The notes under the pieces were generated by a model. That model searched no databases, was not told the DNA's origin, and saw only the letters and a program-made list of their open reading frames with translations. Position numbers and translations under genes: made by a program. A stretch of DNA of 64,000 nt from positions 186,001 through 250,000 of the forward strand of contig NQOF01000005.1 in the NCBI GenBank assembly GCA_002270465.1. The letters are read 5' to 3'. Of this stretch, positions 17,183 to 25,057 are shown piece by piece; position 1 is the first letter of the stretch; every line of letters begins with the position of its first letter. The stretch comes from Blautia hominis (GTDB lineage: Bacteria; Bacillota; Clostridia; Lachnospirales; Lachnospiraceae).

Positions 17183-17345
17183 GTTACTATTCACAGCCCT
17201 GCAAAAAACGCAGTTCTGTAAACAGTAACACGCTTCGCGATGCACAGATATGGAGCATTCTGCCCCATATCGCGCTGGCTGCCTCGGGATTTTCATGCGC
17301 AAGCGCATAAAAACACCTCGCGGGATAGCAGCCGTGAATAGTAAT
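17183..17345. mobile_element. Family A MITE-like element (A1) inserted in the 3' end of the ATPase gene
   Basis: 163 bp, non-coding. Terminal inverted repeats are GTTACTATTCACAGC and (inverted right end) ATTACTATTCACGGC. It is flanked by an exact 8-bp duplication CAGGAATG at 17175-17182 and 17346-17353. It is nearly identical to copy A3 at 49484. The insertion point lies within the last codons of the ATPase gene. Confidence 0.85.
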
Positions 17346-18934
17346 CAGGAATGTACTTTCGTTTTTTTGTCATAACTAATTCCGACCGCCAGCACCTTTC
17401 CTGTATATTTAGGTTTTTCTCCAAGTTTTCCCTTAAATCGAAGTACATAATTCTTGTCCCTGATTTGTTGGATTGCCTCTTCCGGTGTTGAATCAATTTT
17501 CAGCTCCAGAATAAAGGCATCGGCACTTTTACACTCCGGATAGAAAATGAAATCCACATAGCCCTCCCCGGCCTTGTCCTCCCGTTCTACACGATATTCA
17601 TTTCTCGCTGCTAAATAGACAAGATTTACCACCGCCGACAATTCAATTTCACTGTTGTATGAAAAAATGGGCGACTCTGTATCATGGGCAAACTTCAAGA
17701 TTTCCGCCATGGTCTTTATATCACCGGCAAGAGTCGCATTTACCATTTTTATAGATTCCCTGGCCAGATTATAAATATAACCCAATGACTTTTCCTTTTT
17801 CATAGTATTTGCAAAACTGTCTTTTAGCTCTTTGTTCGGAATAGATACACAGCCATTTTCATAAGTCAGCAATCCATACACCACCATTGCTGAATAAATT
17901 TCATCCTTGGTATTCAATTGCATGGCTGTTGCTGCATATTCCTGAATATCTGAGCGTACTGTTTCCCCTGCAAATAATAGCGGCAGATCTTCCCGGACTT
18001 CTGCCACGTTATTTTTTATATAGGTAAATACAGAATCATACGTCCCTGAACTTGTCCAATAGTTTGCCAGTTCATTATCTGTCAAAGCGCATACGACAGA
18101 GCGGGGATTGTATATTCTGTTTCCGGACTTTGTAAAATATCCGTCATACCAAATGCGTAAGTCTTCTCTAGTGATCTTAGGTTTCTGCTCAACACTCAGG
18201 TACGTTTCATACAGTTTATCTACCTCTGAATCCAGGAACCCAAAATATTCACTGAATTTAGCTCTCGTTGCCATACTGTACTCTACAAACATATTTAATT
18301 CCGATCCATCCGAATACTTTGCGATGGGCAGAACCCCCGTCATATATGCAAGTTCCACATACACCTGGTCCTTCAGCAAGGTTTTTAAAAACAGCAAATA
18401 TTCTTTCTTGTTATCTTCTGTTACAAATGGAAGCTGAAAAACTGCGTCCCATTCATCCATAACAAAAATAAACTTGTCATTTGTCTTCTGAAAAACGTAA
18501 AACAGGATATCCCAAACAGCCATGTCCTTATCAAATTTTAATTCCGGATAGGCCTGTAAAAAATCCTGCTTTATCCCATCAGAGATACGATCTATATAGG
18601 ATTGATAATCGTCCAGCTTCTCTGGTATCTTGCTAAAGTCAATATATATCACATTGTGTTTATTCAAATGCTTTTCGTATATATCTTCCTTTGCAATTGC
18701 TAGATCTGCAAAAAGGCTTCTTCCATCCACATTTTTTTCAAAAAATGCTCCAACCATATTAGCCATAACACTTTTTCCGAAACGGCGGGGCCTTGTTATG
18801 CAAAAATAACGATTTCTTTTCCCTAACGCGGGAACAAGCTCACAGACCAAAAGAGATTTATCGACAAAGTACACATCCGATTCCATTTCTTGATACCCCG
18901 CAAAAGGAAAGACACTATTTAAATAAAATCCCAT
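17345..18934 (-). CDS. AAA-ATPase-like / PD-(D/E)XK nuclease-superfamily protein, C-terminally clipped
   Basis: A 529-residue protein of the PF09820 (AAA-ATPase_like) plus PF08011 (DUF1703) type. A Walker A variant ITRPRRFGKS ends at about residue 55, Walker B FIFVMDEWD covers about 155-163, and the C-terminal nuclease-like core reads YVDFIFYP then AFILELKID. Start chosen at MGFYLNSVF (18934), which matches the family's usual opening; a frame 14 codons longer exists. Biological role is unknown, though the family is multicopy in gut anaerobes. The stop TGA is made at the junction with element A1. Reading across the empty site restores seven more codons (C-K-V-E-V-L-E) and a TAA, so the protein lost its native tail. 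Confidence 0.85.
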   Translation of the reverse strand: MGFYLNSVFPFAGYQEMESDVYFVDKSLLVCELVPALGKRNRYFCITRPRRFGKSVMANMVGAFFEKNVDGRSLFADLAIAKEDIYEKHLNKHNVIYIDFSKIPEKLDDYQSYIDRISDGIKQDFLQAYPELKFDKDMAVWDILFYVFQKTNDKFIFVMDEWDAVFQLPFVTEDNKKEYLLFLKTLLKDQVYVELAYMTGVLPIAKYSDGSELNMFVEYSMATRAKFSEYFGFLDSEVDKLYETYLSVEQKPKITREDLRIWYDGYFTKSGNRIYNPRSVVCALTDNELANYWTSSGTYDSVFTYIKNNVAEVREDLPLLFAGETVRSDIQEYAATAMQLNTKDEIYSAMVVYGLLTYENGCVSIPNKELKDSFANTMKKEKSLGYIYNLARESIKMVNATLAGDIKTMAEILKFAHDTESPIFSYNSEIELSAVVNLVYLAARNEYRVEREDKAGEGYVDFIFYPECKSADAFILELKIDSTPEEAIQQIRDKNYVLRFKGKLGEKPKYTGKVLAVGISYDKKTKVHS

Positions 18935-19080
18935 GTGAACCACATTCCTTTCCAGCCCTATACCCATCCCGGACATAGCTTTTCAAATGTTACTCATATC
19001 TCTTATGCTGCATGTCATTACTTCTTTATAATTATAGACTAAAATATTAACCTACACAACTAATTATTAAATCTCCGTAA

Positions 19081-19277
19081 CTATTCATTCCCCGTCACGT
19101 TCATTTGGCTTTCCATCTCTTCAAAATACCTTTCAGCAATATACTCCGCCGATTCTGCCCAAAAAGCATTTAATCAATACCGAGCTGCTCCTGCATGATA
19201 TCTACCACAGCTCTGATTTGGATGCAGACATTCATGGTTATATCTTTTCCATTAAAGGTATAAATTACATCACTCAT
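19081..19277 (-). pseudogene. Frameshifted small gene (antitoxin-like size)
   Basis: A 35-codon frame starting at 19277 (GGGAGGG upstream) reads MSDVIYTFNGKDITMN to QEQLGID and stops at 19170. In another frame the sequence continues as NAFWAESAEYIAERYFEEM to a stop at 19081-19083. FWAESAEYIAERYF looks like the C-terminus of small clostridial proteins of about 70 residues. I infer one ancestral gene broken by an indel near 19170. The family name is uncertain. Confidence 0.5.
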
Positions 19278-19289
19278 GCTTTTCCCTCC

Positions 19290-19643
19290 CTATGAATCGC
19301 ATGTAAGCCTAAAAACCTTCTTTCTTGATTCGAGTACCCTGTTCTTACTAAGAGTATATCCATTTTTTGATATAAAATCAACTTGTCTTTCCACAGCCTC
19401 TTCTTTCATAATAAAATTGGAAGGACCGTATCCCAGTCCTTCCAATATCTCACAGATTGTTTTAAGTGAAATCAGCATATCTACTTTCATTTCACTATTC
19501 TCATTGATGCTTTTTAATTCTTCCCGAATCCTCTCCGGCTCCGCAACAAACTTTTCAATCATCTTTTGATTACCTGCTACTACAATACAACAGTTTGTTA
19601 CCGGCAGAAATTCTCGCGAAGTTACCTTCTCTGATTTTGCCAA
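19290..19643 (-). CDS. Hypothetical protein, possibly a remnant
   Basis: A 117-residue soluble protein that I do not recognise. It seems mostly alpha-helical after an N-terminal beta segment (NCCIVVAG). The only start in frame is a TTG at 19643, without a good ribosome site and just after the DUF4173 stop, which suggests truncation or a misplaced start. It is followed after 12 bp by a frameshifted small gene, so the whole 19.1-19.6 kb stretch looks degraded. Confidence 0.45.
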   Translation of the reverse strand: MAKSEKVTSREFLPVTNCCIVVAGNQKMIEKFVAEPERIREELKSINENSEMKVDMLISLKTICEILEGLGYGPSNFIMKEEAVERQVDFISKNGYTLSKNRVLESRKKVFRLTCDS

Positions 19644-19661
19644 GGTCCATGGTTTTTTACC

Positions 19662-21068
19662 TTACTGCGGAAAGTTTTCTTCAATAGAGTGATCGGGGAA
19701 ATACCTCTGATTATAGGAATCCATCATACGTTCAATCGGTAGCACACAAAGCAAGCAGTATAAAACAGCTCCCGCTATGACACAGATCCGTACCATAGGA
19801 AACTCCCTCCACTGGCGCAAGATGACCAGCGTAAACACAAGTGCCATCCAAATCATAAACACCATGGTCAGTACCCTTTTTATAGTAAATCCAAAAGCAG
19901 TGATATAAAGGATCATTTTACTCATAGCTGTCAGAATAAGCAGCAGAGTCAGAACAGAGAGCAGGACATTGAGCCACCGCAGCACGGCGCTGTTCGTATT
20001 TTTCTTTCTGGCAAACAGGTTTGCGCCCAGGAGAAGGACCAGATTCAGCGCGGCGGTCTGGCACAGTTCAAAAAATCCTCTTCTGGCGTATTCCGCGTAG
20101 GTGAAATTTTCAGGCCGGATACCTGCAAAGGCGGAAAACAGATACTTTCCCTGCAGCCCTATGAACAGCAGATAAATGGCACATACGATCAGCATAGCCG
20201 TGGTAATGGCTGTCGTGGGTACTATTTGGATGGAACGCGAAGTCTCCCTGAGTGATTCTTTATCCATCCTGTCTGTGTTCCGCTTATGGATCCCCCCGTA
20301 AATCAAGCCGAATAAATATGCTGCAACCGGCAGGGACAGTATCATCCTGGCAATAGTATACAGGAAATGTTCCTGTATATACAGTCCGCTGTTTTGCATC
20401 ATCCTCTGAAACCCTTCATCCGCACTGGACAGCAGAGGAAGCACAATAAAAAGAACCGGAACAGCAATGACCACACCCAGCAGGACATATCTGATGTCCC
20501 TTCCTCTGCTCTTTTTCTCCGGCTCATCCCCACTTTCCTCATGGTCTGCATGAAGCCCTGTTATGATCTTAAAACTACAGCCGAAATTTCCAAAGGGCAC
20601 CCACAAAAGGGCATTCCATCCATCGAACACCACCCACTGGGATGTCTTATCCTTTTCCAGAAGGCTGCCGGATATGATCAGCGTCCAGTACGCCGCACAT
20701 ACGATCAGCATGGGAACCTGCAGAAAGGGCATGGCACTCCAGAACGCGTAGGGCACCCCAATGCCAAGCATAATGACCAGCCAGAACCAGCTCTCCTTAC
20801 CCGGACGCCCGCCCTTCAGAAATACATAGGCAAGCACAATGGCCGCATATGCTATTGTAAAGAGAACCAGATGTCCTCCGAAATCCATACTGGTAAATGT
20901 GTATACAAACCCATATCCAACAAGCAGATACAGCCAGGCAAAGCACTTGTCTTTACTGTCCGCATCTATTGGTTCTGCCATTTTCCACTCATCCTCCTCA
21001 AAAATGGGCGCACTTTCACAGGGCAGACTGCTCTTGCTGCCTGCCGGCATTTGATCATCCCTATTCAT
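19662..21068 (-). CDS. DUF4173-family polytopic membrane protein
   Basis: A 468-residue integral membrane protein with about 12 hydrophobic segments after a charged N-terminus. The motif GIRPENFTYAEYARRGFFEL (about residue 320) is the hallmark of DUF4173. Function is unknown. The ATG has AAAGGAG upstream. It follows a small XRE regulator and a DUF2975 protein in a unit driven by a consensus promoter at 21913-21941. This trio is common in clostridia and bacilli. Confidence 0.88.
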   Translation of the reverse strand: MNRDDQMPAGSKSSLPCESAPIFEEDEWKMAEPIDADSKDKCFAWLYLLVGYGFVYTFTSMDFGGHLVLFTIAYAAIVLAYVFLKGGRPGKESWFWLVIMLGIGVPYAFWSAMPFLQVPMLIVCAAYWTLIISGSLLEKDKTSQWVVFDGWNALLWVPFGNFGCSFKIITGLHADHEESGDEPEKKSRGRDIRYVLLGVVIAVPVLFIVLPLLSSADEGFQRMMQNSGLYIQEHFLYTIARMILSLPVAAYLFGLIYGGIHKRNTDRMDKESLRETSRSIQIVPTTAITTAMLIVCAIYLLFIGLQGKYLFSAFAGIRPENFTYAEYARRGFFELCQTAALNLVLLLGANLFARKKNTNSAVLRWLNVLLSVLTLLLILTAMSKMILYITAFGFTIKRVLTMVFMIWMALVFTLVILRQWREFPMVRICVIAGAVLYCLLCVLPIERMMDSYNQRYFPDHSIEENFPQ

Positions 21069-21149
21069 ACTTTACTGCTCCTTTCTCAAATCTAAATGGT
21101 TTTCCTGCATCTTCGTACGGACTGCCCCTCATCCCGTTACACCGTTGTG

Positions 21150-21365
21150 TCAGTCTGCCTCATCCTCCACATATTCCAGGATATCCCCGGGCTGGCAACC
21201 CAGAGCTTTGCATATACTGTTTAGTGTACTGATCTTAACGGCCTTGGCTTTCCCGTTTTTTAATACGGAGATATTAGCCATTGTAATCCCCACACGCTCG
21301 GACAGTTCCGTGACACTCATTTTCCGTTTAGCAAGCATAACATCTATATTAATGATAATCGCCAT
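21150..21365 (-). CDS. Small XRE-family helix-turn-helix regulator
   Basis: A 71-residue protein that is almost only a Cro/CI-type HTH: LAKRKMSVTELSERVGI, then TMANISVLKNGKA and ISTLNSICKALGCQPGDIL. This minimal form always partners DUF2975 membrane proteins. AGGAGG precedes the ATG. It probably autoregulates the DUF2975-XRE-DUF4173 unit, with activity gated by the membrane partner. Confidence 0.93.
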   Translation of the reverse strand: MAIIINIDVMLAKRKMSVTELSERVGITMANISVLKNGKAKAVKISTLNSICKALGCQPGDILEYVEDEAD

Positions 21366-21377
21366 CTTCTGTCCCTC

Positions 21378-21860
21378 CTATATGGTCAAATCCTGGTCTT
21401 CCTGCATTTGGCTCGCATTATAGACCAAATGAGACAGGGCAGCGCACAGGACGGTAAGTGTAATACAGATAAACAAGATCAAAACAATGCCGAATAAATA
21501 TCCGATTCCAAAGGAGTACCACCCCAGTATACAGAATACTGCCAGAAAAAGAGCATACAGCACACTGTCGACAAGGGTATAATGGCTCATCTGCTTCAGC
21601 GCCTCTGCATTTTCCCTGCAAAAAGACCTGTTCTCCCCGATTCTGCTGCAGACACCCCAGAATTTGACCAGGCATAACAGACAAGGCACTGCAGTTATCC
21701 AGATAAAGATACAAGTGCCCCGGTATACGGCATTTCCCGCCTGTCCCGCCAGCATTTGTTTCAATACGGAAGGCATAAACCATACTACCAGAACCAAAAA
21801 CAGGATCCCTGTTCCCGCTGTTATTATTTTTAAATACTTTGACATCTCTGTTTGCTTCAT
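21378..21860 (-). CDS. DUF2975-family membrane protein
   Basis: A 160-residue protein with four predicted membrane helices, the standard DUF2975 arrangement. The start is the ATG at 21860, 7-8 nt after AGGAGG; a longer frame from 21899 lacks a ribosome site. The XRE regulator gene begins 12 bp downstream. Such pairs are thought to work as a membrane sensor with its cytoplasmic regulator. It is first in the unit behind a perfect consensus promoter. Confidence 0.88.
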   Translation of the reverse strand: MKQTEMSKYLKIITAGTGILFLVLVVWFMPSVLKQMLAGQAGNAVYRGTCIFIWITAVPCLLCLVKFWGVCSRIGENRSFCRENAEALKQMSHYTLVDSVLYALFLAVFCILGWYSFGIGYLFGIVLILFICITLTVLCAALSHLVYNASQMQEDQDLTI

Positions 21861-21912
21861 GTTTGTTCCTCCTGCGGTTTCAAAATAATTCACTACCATT
21901 CATCCTGGGTTT

Positions 21913-21941
21913 ATTATATTGCCACAGGAAGGAAATGTCAA
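21913..21941 (-). promoter_or_regulatory. Perfect consensus sigma-A promoter for the DUF2975-XRE-DUF4173 unit
   Basis: On the minus strand TTGACA (21936-21941), exactly 17 bp, TATAAT (21913-21918), about 53 bp before the DUF2975 start. A full consensus implies strong expression unless repressed, which suits control by the XRE protein. Confidence 0.85.
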
Positions 21942-22026
21942 TATATTTTTATTGTTTTACGATAAATTATATCTGTATTAAATTAAATATAGCGCGCATT
22001 CAAAATAAAATAGCATTCTGCAAAAA

Positions 22027-22059
22027 ATATGCCGGGCACCGCTGCGGCACCTGGCATAT
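22027..22059 (-). terminator. Rho-independent terminator of the GNAT gene
   Basis: Stem ATATGCC (with further pairing across one mismatch) / GGCATAT around a GC-rich loop, with six T on the minus strand, 15 bp after the GNAT stop. Confidence 0.8.
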
Positions 22060-22073
22060 CTGAATTTCCTCTT

Positions 22074-22565
22074 CTACAATTCCCGGTAATATGGGCATAT
22101 ATCCTCATAGTGACCGTCTTTCATCAAAAAACCGCCGGGGATCACACCCAGCTGCTTAAATCCCAGTTTTTCATACAAATGGCGGGCAGTTCTATTCGTC
22201 CTGACTACAGCATTGAACTGCAGAATCCTGAATCCGCAGCTTTTCCCCTGTACCAGGCTGTCCTTTACCAGCAGTTGCCCTATATGTTTTCCTCTGGCTG
22301 AAGATTTGACTGCGTAGCTGGCATTTGATATATGACCGCATCTGCCCACATTATTGGGATGCAAAATATACAGTCCCAGAATTTCACCGGAGTCCATGTC
22401 CTCCGCCACCCCGCAGTATGTCTGTCTGCCAAATAGGGCGGGTCCTGTCTTCTCATCCAGAAGATCCAACTGGGGATAGGCCACACCCTCCTCCACCACT
22501 TCGTTCCATATGGAAACCATACTTTCCATATCCTTTTCCTCAAATTTCCGAACCCTTATACTCAT
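22074..22565 (-). CDS. GNAT family N-acetyltransferase
   Basis: A 163-residue acetyl-CoA-dependent acetyltransferase. The acetyl-CoA loop is SSARGKHIGQLL (R/Q-x-x-G-x-A/I type), then FRILQFNAVVRTNRTARHLYEKLGFKQLGVIPGGF, the typical GNAT beta5-alpha4 end. The N-terminus (WNEVVEEGVAYP) recalls PAT-like enzymes. The start is at 22565, 6 nt after AGGAGG. It is monocistronic, with its own terminator, and divergent from the coiled-coil protein gene. The substrate is unknown. Confidence 0.9.
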   Translation of the reverse strand: MSIRVRKFEEKDMESMVSIWNEVVEEGVAYPQLDLLDEKTGPALFGRQTYCGVAEDMDSGEILGLYILHPNNVGRCGHISNASYAVKSSARGKHIGQLLVKDSLVQGKSCGFRILQFNAVVRTNRTARHLYEKLGFKQLGVIPGGFLMKDGHYEDICPYYREL

Positions 22566-22616
22566 AAACTTCCTCCTGCACAACAGCCTTTATCCATACC
22601 TCCATTATACAATCTT

Positions 22617-22647
22617 CGGAAACAAAATGGTAAATATTTTGTTTCCG
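22617..22647. promoter_or_regulatory. 12-bp inverted repeat in the GNAT / coiled-coil divergent gap
   Basis: CGGAAACAAAAT - 7 nt - ATTTTGTTTCCG, perfect. It overlaps the expected -35 zone of a GNAT promoter whose -10 TATAAT is at 22604-22609. That position suits an operator; neither side has the U-tract of a terminator. Confidence 0.5.
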
Positions 22648-22742
22648 TAAATCATCACACAGGATCATTGCATATTCTTTCATTACAACTCTTTTTTTCT
22701 TGTCATTTTATGGTAAAATAATAATAAAAAAGGGGGGATTTT

Positions 22743-23696
22743 ATGGGCAAAACATTGCTCAATATCTTTTTAGTGCTGATCTGCCTTGGGGTGCTCCTAT
22801 CACTGCTGCCCTACGCATGGATCTTGTTTATTCCGGCTATTTTCCTATACCGGAGAAAATTCAGAGAGGAGCCGCTCAGAAAGAAAAAGTATACGGCTGC
22901 TCTGGGGACGTTATCCCTGTTGTCCCTGTGCGTATTCGGTTACGCGCAGGCATCAGCCCCTGATGTCGAGAAGATTTCCATATCTCCCACATCCAACTAC
23001 GAGATGGATGTGAACTCAGAATATCCCATCAACATCCAGGTCCAGCCGGAGGACGCCCGTCCGAAAAAACTCGAACTGGTGACAGACAACGGACTTCTGA
23101 CACTGGATTATTCCCGGGGAGAGTCATCCTGCCTGCTTAAAAGCTCAGGGAAAACAGGAGAAAGCAACGTCTACCTAAAAACTCCGGACGGCAAAAGCAG
23201 CAATGCCATACACATCTCTGTAACGGATAAAAAAGCCGAAGCAGAAGCCAAGAAAAAGGCGGAAGAGGAGGCAAAGAAAAAAGCCGAGACGGAGGCAAAG
23301 CTTCAGGCTGAAGCTGAGGCAAAACAAAAGGCCGAGACGGAGGCAAAACAAAAGGCTGAAGCGGAAGCAAAGCAGAAAGCGGAGGAGGAGGCAAGACTCC
23401 AGGCCGAGGCTGCCGCCAAACAGCAGGCGGAGGAGGAGGCACGGCTCCAGGCAGAAGCCCAGGCAAAACAACAGGCAGAGGAGGAAGCAAGGCTTCAGGC
23501 GGAGGCAGAGGCTGCTGCCGCTCAGGAAGCAGAGGCCGCCGCAGCCCAGCCTGTAGAACAGATGGTATGGCTTTCTGCTACCGGTGAGAAATACCACCGC
23601 ATCCCCAACTGCGGCAACATGAATCCCGACAAAGCCCGCCAGATTCCCCTCTCACAGGCAGAGGGAAGTTACCAGGCATGTAAAAACTGCTGGTAG
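22743..23696 (+). CDS. Membrane-anchored coiled-coil protein with Ig-like and Cys-motif domains
   Basis: 317 residues. Two N-terminal hydrophobic helices (about 5-36 and 53-70) are followed by an Ig-like segment (about 75-165), a ~110-residue Ala/Glu/Lys/Gln coiled coil built from AEAEAKQKAEEEARLQ-like repeats, and a 40-residue C-terminal module with YHRIPNCGNMNP and ACKNCW. That histidine/cysteine module (H...C...C-x-x-C) recurs in Firmicutes surface and nuclease proteins and may bind metal. The domain order suggests an anchored stalk that presents the Cys module. AAGGGGGG precedes the ATG. The repeats could change length by slippage. Confidence 0.8.
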   Translation: MGKTLLNIFLVLICLGVLLSLLPYAWILFIPAIFLYRRKFREEPLRKKKYTAALGTLSLLSLCVFGYAQASAPDVEKISISPTSNYEMDVNSEYPINIQVQPEDARPKKLELVTDNGLLTLDYSRGESSCLLKSSGKTGESNVYLKTPDGKSSNAIHISVTDKKAEAEAKKKAEEEAKKKAETEAKLQAEAEAKQKAETEAKQKAEAEAKQKAEEEARLQAEAAAKQQAEEEARLQAEAQAKQQAEEEARLQAEAEAAAAQEAEAAAAQPVEQMVWLSATGEKYHRIPNCGNMNPDKARQIPLSQAEGSYQACKNCW

Positions 23697-23737
23697 ATCA
23701 AAGCTGTGCTGCCCGGCATTTTGGCTATGGCAAAAAA

Positions 23738-23767
23738 ATCCCTGTGGTGCCTAAGCATCACAGGGAT
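23738..23767 (-). terminator. Terminator after the CarD gene
   Basis: Stem ATCCCTGTG / CACAGGGAT, extended by partial inner pairing, followed on the minus strand by TTTTTTT. It lies 22 bp after the CarD stop and between two convergent genes, so it may also stop the coiled-coil transcript. Confidence 0.85.
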
Positions 23768-23788
23768 CCTACTATAAGATTTATTCTG

Positions 23789-24274
23789 TTATAAATTTTT
23801 CCTGTCCTTTATAAATCCATCTACTTTATCCGGAGAAATACCAAGAGCATATGCGAATTCACTGTAAAGTGCCCGCTCTGCTATCTGACGGTATTTTTTA
23901 TCCATACTGGTAATTGCACCTCTTTTTGTTGTTCTCTGATGTAACGTCTTCAAAATTTTTACCCATGCTTCACATTCACAGCTTGAAATGCAGGTCTTAT
24001 ATTCCCGTTCCCGCATCCGCTCATTCGTAACCCAGAGAATATCAATGTCATCCATCTCGTCAATCAACATCAGCGCCTCTTCTCTTGTCACAGGTCTCCT
24101 GATATTGTGGTCACCTTCCACAGGGATGTATGCTTTTTCCTTTTCATCATCCACAGACTGCATGGTATAGTATAATTTCTTCCTGTCAGCACCTGAAAAA
24201 TCCAATGTACCCACTTTTTGAACCTTATACAATCCCCTGCATTTAAAAACTACAATATCGCCTTCCTGTATCAT
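23789..24274 (-). CDS. CarD/CdnL-family transcriptional regulator
   Basis: A 161-residue protein. The N-terminal Tudor-like RNA-polymerase-interaction domain reads EGDIVVFKCRGLYKVQKVG, followed by a helical C-terminal domain. CarD proteins bind the polymerase beta subunit and stabilise open complexes, often at rRNA promoters. The start is at 24274, 8 nt after GGAG; a longer frame to 24340 would overlap the promoter. Monocistronic, with its own promoter and terminator. Confidence 0.85.
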   Translation of the reverse strand: MIQEGDIVVFKCRGLYKVQKVGTLDFSGADRKKLYYTMQSVDDEKEKAYIPVEGDHNIRRPVTREEALMLIDEMDDIDILWVTNERMREREYKTCISSCECEAWVKILKTLHQRTTKRGAITSMDKKYRQIAERALYSEFAYALGISPDKVDGFIKDRKNL

Positions 24275-24359
24275 ACGGCACGCTCCTTCCAAAACCAAAA
24301 AGCCCCGACTCACCGAAAAGGGCAAGACAAGGCTTATCACTGCGACTTCCTACTGTCTC

Positions 24360-24388
24360 AGTATAACACCTTTCAGAAATTATTGTAA
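24360..24388 (-). promoter_or_regulatory. Sigma-A promoter of the CarD gene
   Basis: On the minus strand TTACAA (24383-24388), 17-bp spacer, TATACT (24360-24365), 85 bp upstream of the start codon. Confidence 0.6.
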
Positions 24389-24457
24389 GTACTATTTTAA
24401 TGTATGGACAATTTTCAGCGATTCTCCCAATAGAAAGGCAGTTTTAGCTTGTACAAA

Positions 24458-25057
24458 TCACACATATTCCCCCTGATACAGCGTTGTGAGTATTTTTACA
24501 CAGCGTTCCGGCCCCAGTTCCCCGCTGTCCAGAGTAAGGTGATAGTTCTGGGCTATACCCCACTCACGTTCTGTGTAATACTTATAATTTACTTTTCTTC
24601 TTTTATCCTTTTCTCTCAAACGCTTATTCGGTGACTTGTCACACTCCCCGTAGAGCCTTACAATTCTGTCAGCCCGTTTTTCCATGGAGGCGTGTATGAA
24701 CACATTTAAACAATCTGTTCTGTTTCTCAGCACATAATCTGCGCATCTTCCTACGATCACACAGGGTTCCTTCTCCGCCAGCTCCCAGATGACCTTACTC
24801 TGAGCTGACCAGAGATAATCTTCCGGGGAAAGGCCGTCCACACCTCTGCCCACAAAGGAGTAGGCAAACAGATTCCTGGCAGGCACATCCTCCCCCTGCT
24901 CCCGGATATATTCCCTGCCGAATCCCGTCTCCGCCGCAACCTTTTCAATCAATTCTCTGTCATAACAGGAGATACCAAGCTCCTCCGCAGCCATCTTTCC
25001 TATGGTTCTTCCGCCGCTTCCAAATTCCCTGCTGATCGTAATGATCCTTTTACGCAT
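24458..25057 (-). CDS. Cytidylate-kinase-like P-loop protein
   Basis: A 199-residue NMP-kinase-fold protein of the cytidylate kinase-like family (PF13189). The P-loop region ISREFGSGGRTIGKM lies near the N-terminus, with CVIVGRCADYVL and KDKRRKVNYKYYT after it. These proteins are common in Lachnospiraceae, and their substrate is not settled. The start at 25057 overlaps the end of the MATE gene by 8 bp, so the two are coupled. A start at 25090 is possible but would overlap more. Confidence 0.88.
   Translation of the reverse strand: MRKRIITISREFGSGGRTIGKMAAEELGISCYDRELIEKVAAETGFGREYIREQGEDVPARNLFAYSFVGRGVDGLSPEDYLWSAQSKVIWELAEKEPCVIVGRCADYVLRNRTDCLNVFIHASMEKRADRIVRLYGECDKSPNKRLREKDKRRKVNYKYYTEREWGIAQNYHLTLDSGELGPERCVKILTTLYQGEYV

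Noticed and set aside
19060-19095. GTAACTATTCA sequence resembling a family A/B end
   Set aside because: It lies in the 3' end of the broken small gene with no second end nearby; likely chance.
23230-23530. CRISPR-like repetitive DNA
   Set aside because: The repeats are short, contiguous and in frame, encoding an Ala/Glu/Lys coiled coil; there are no spacers.
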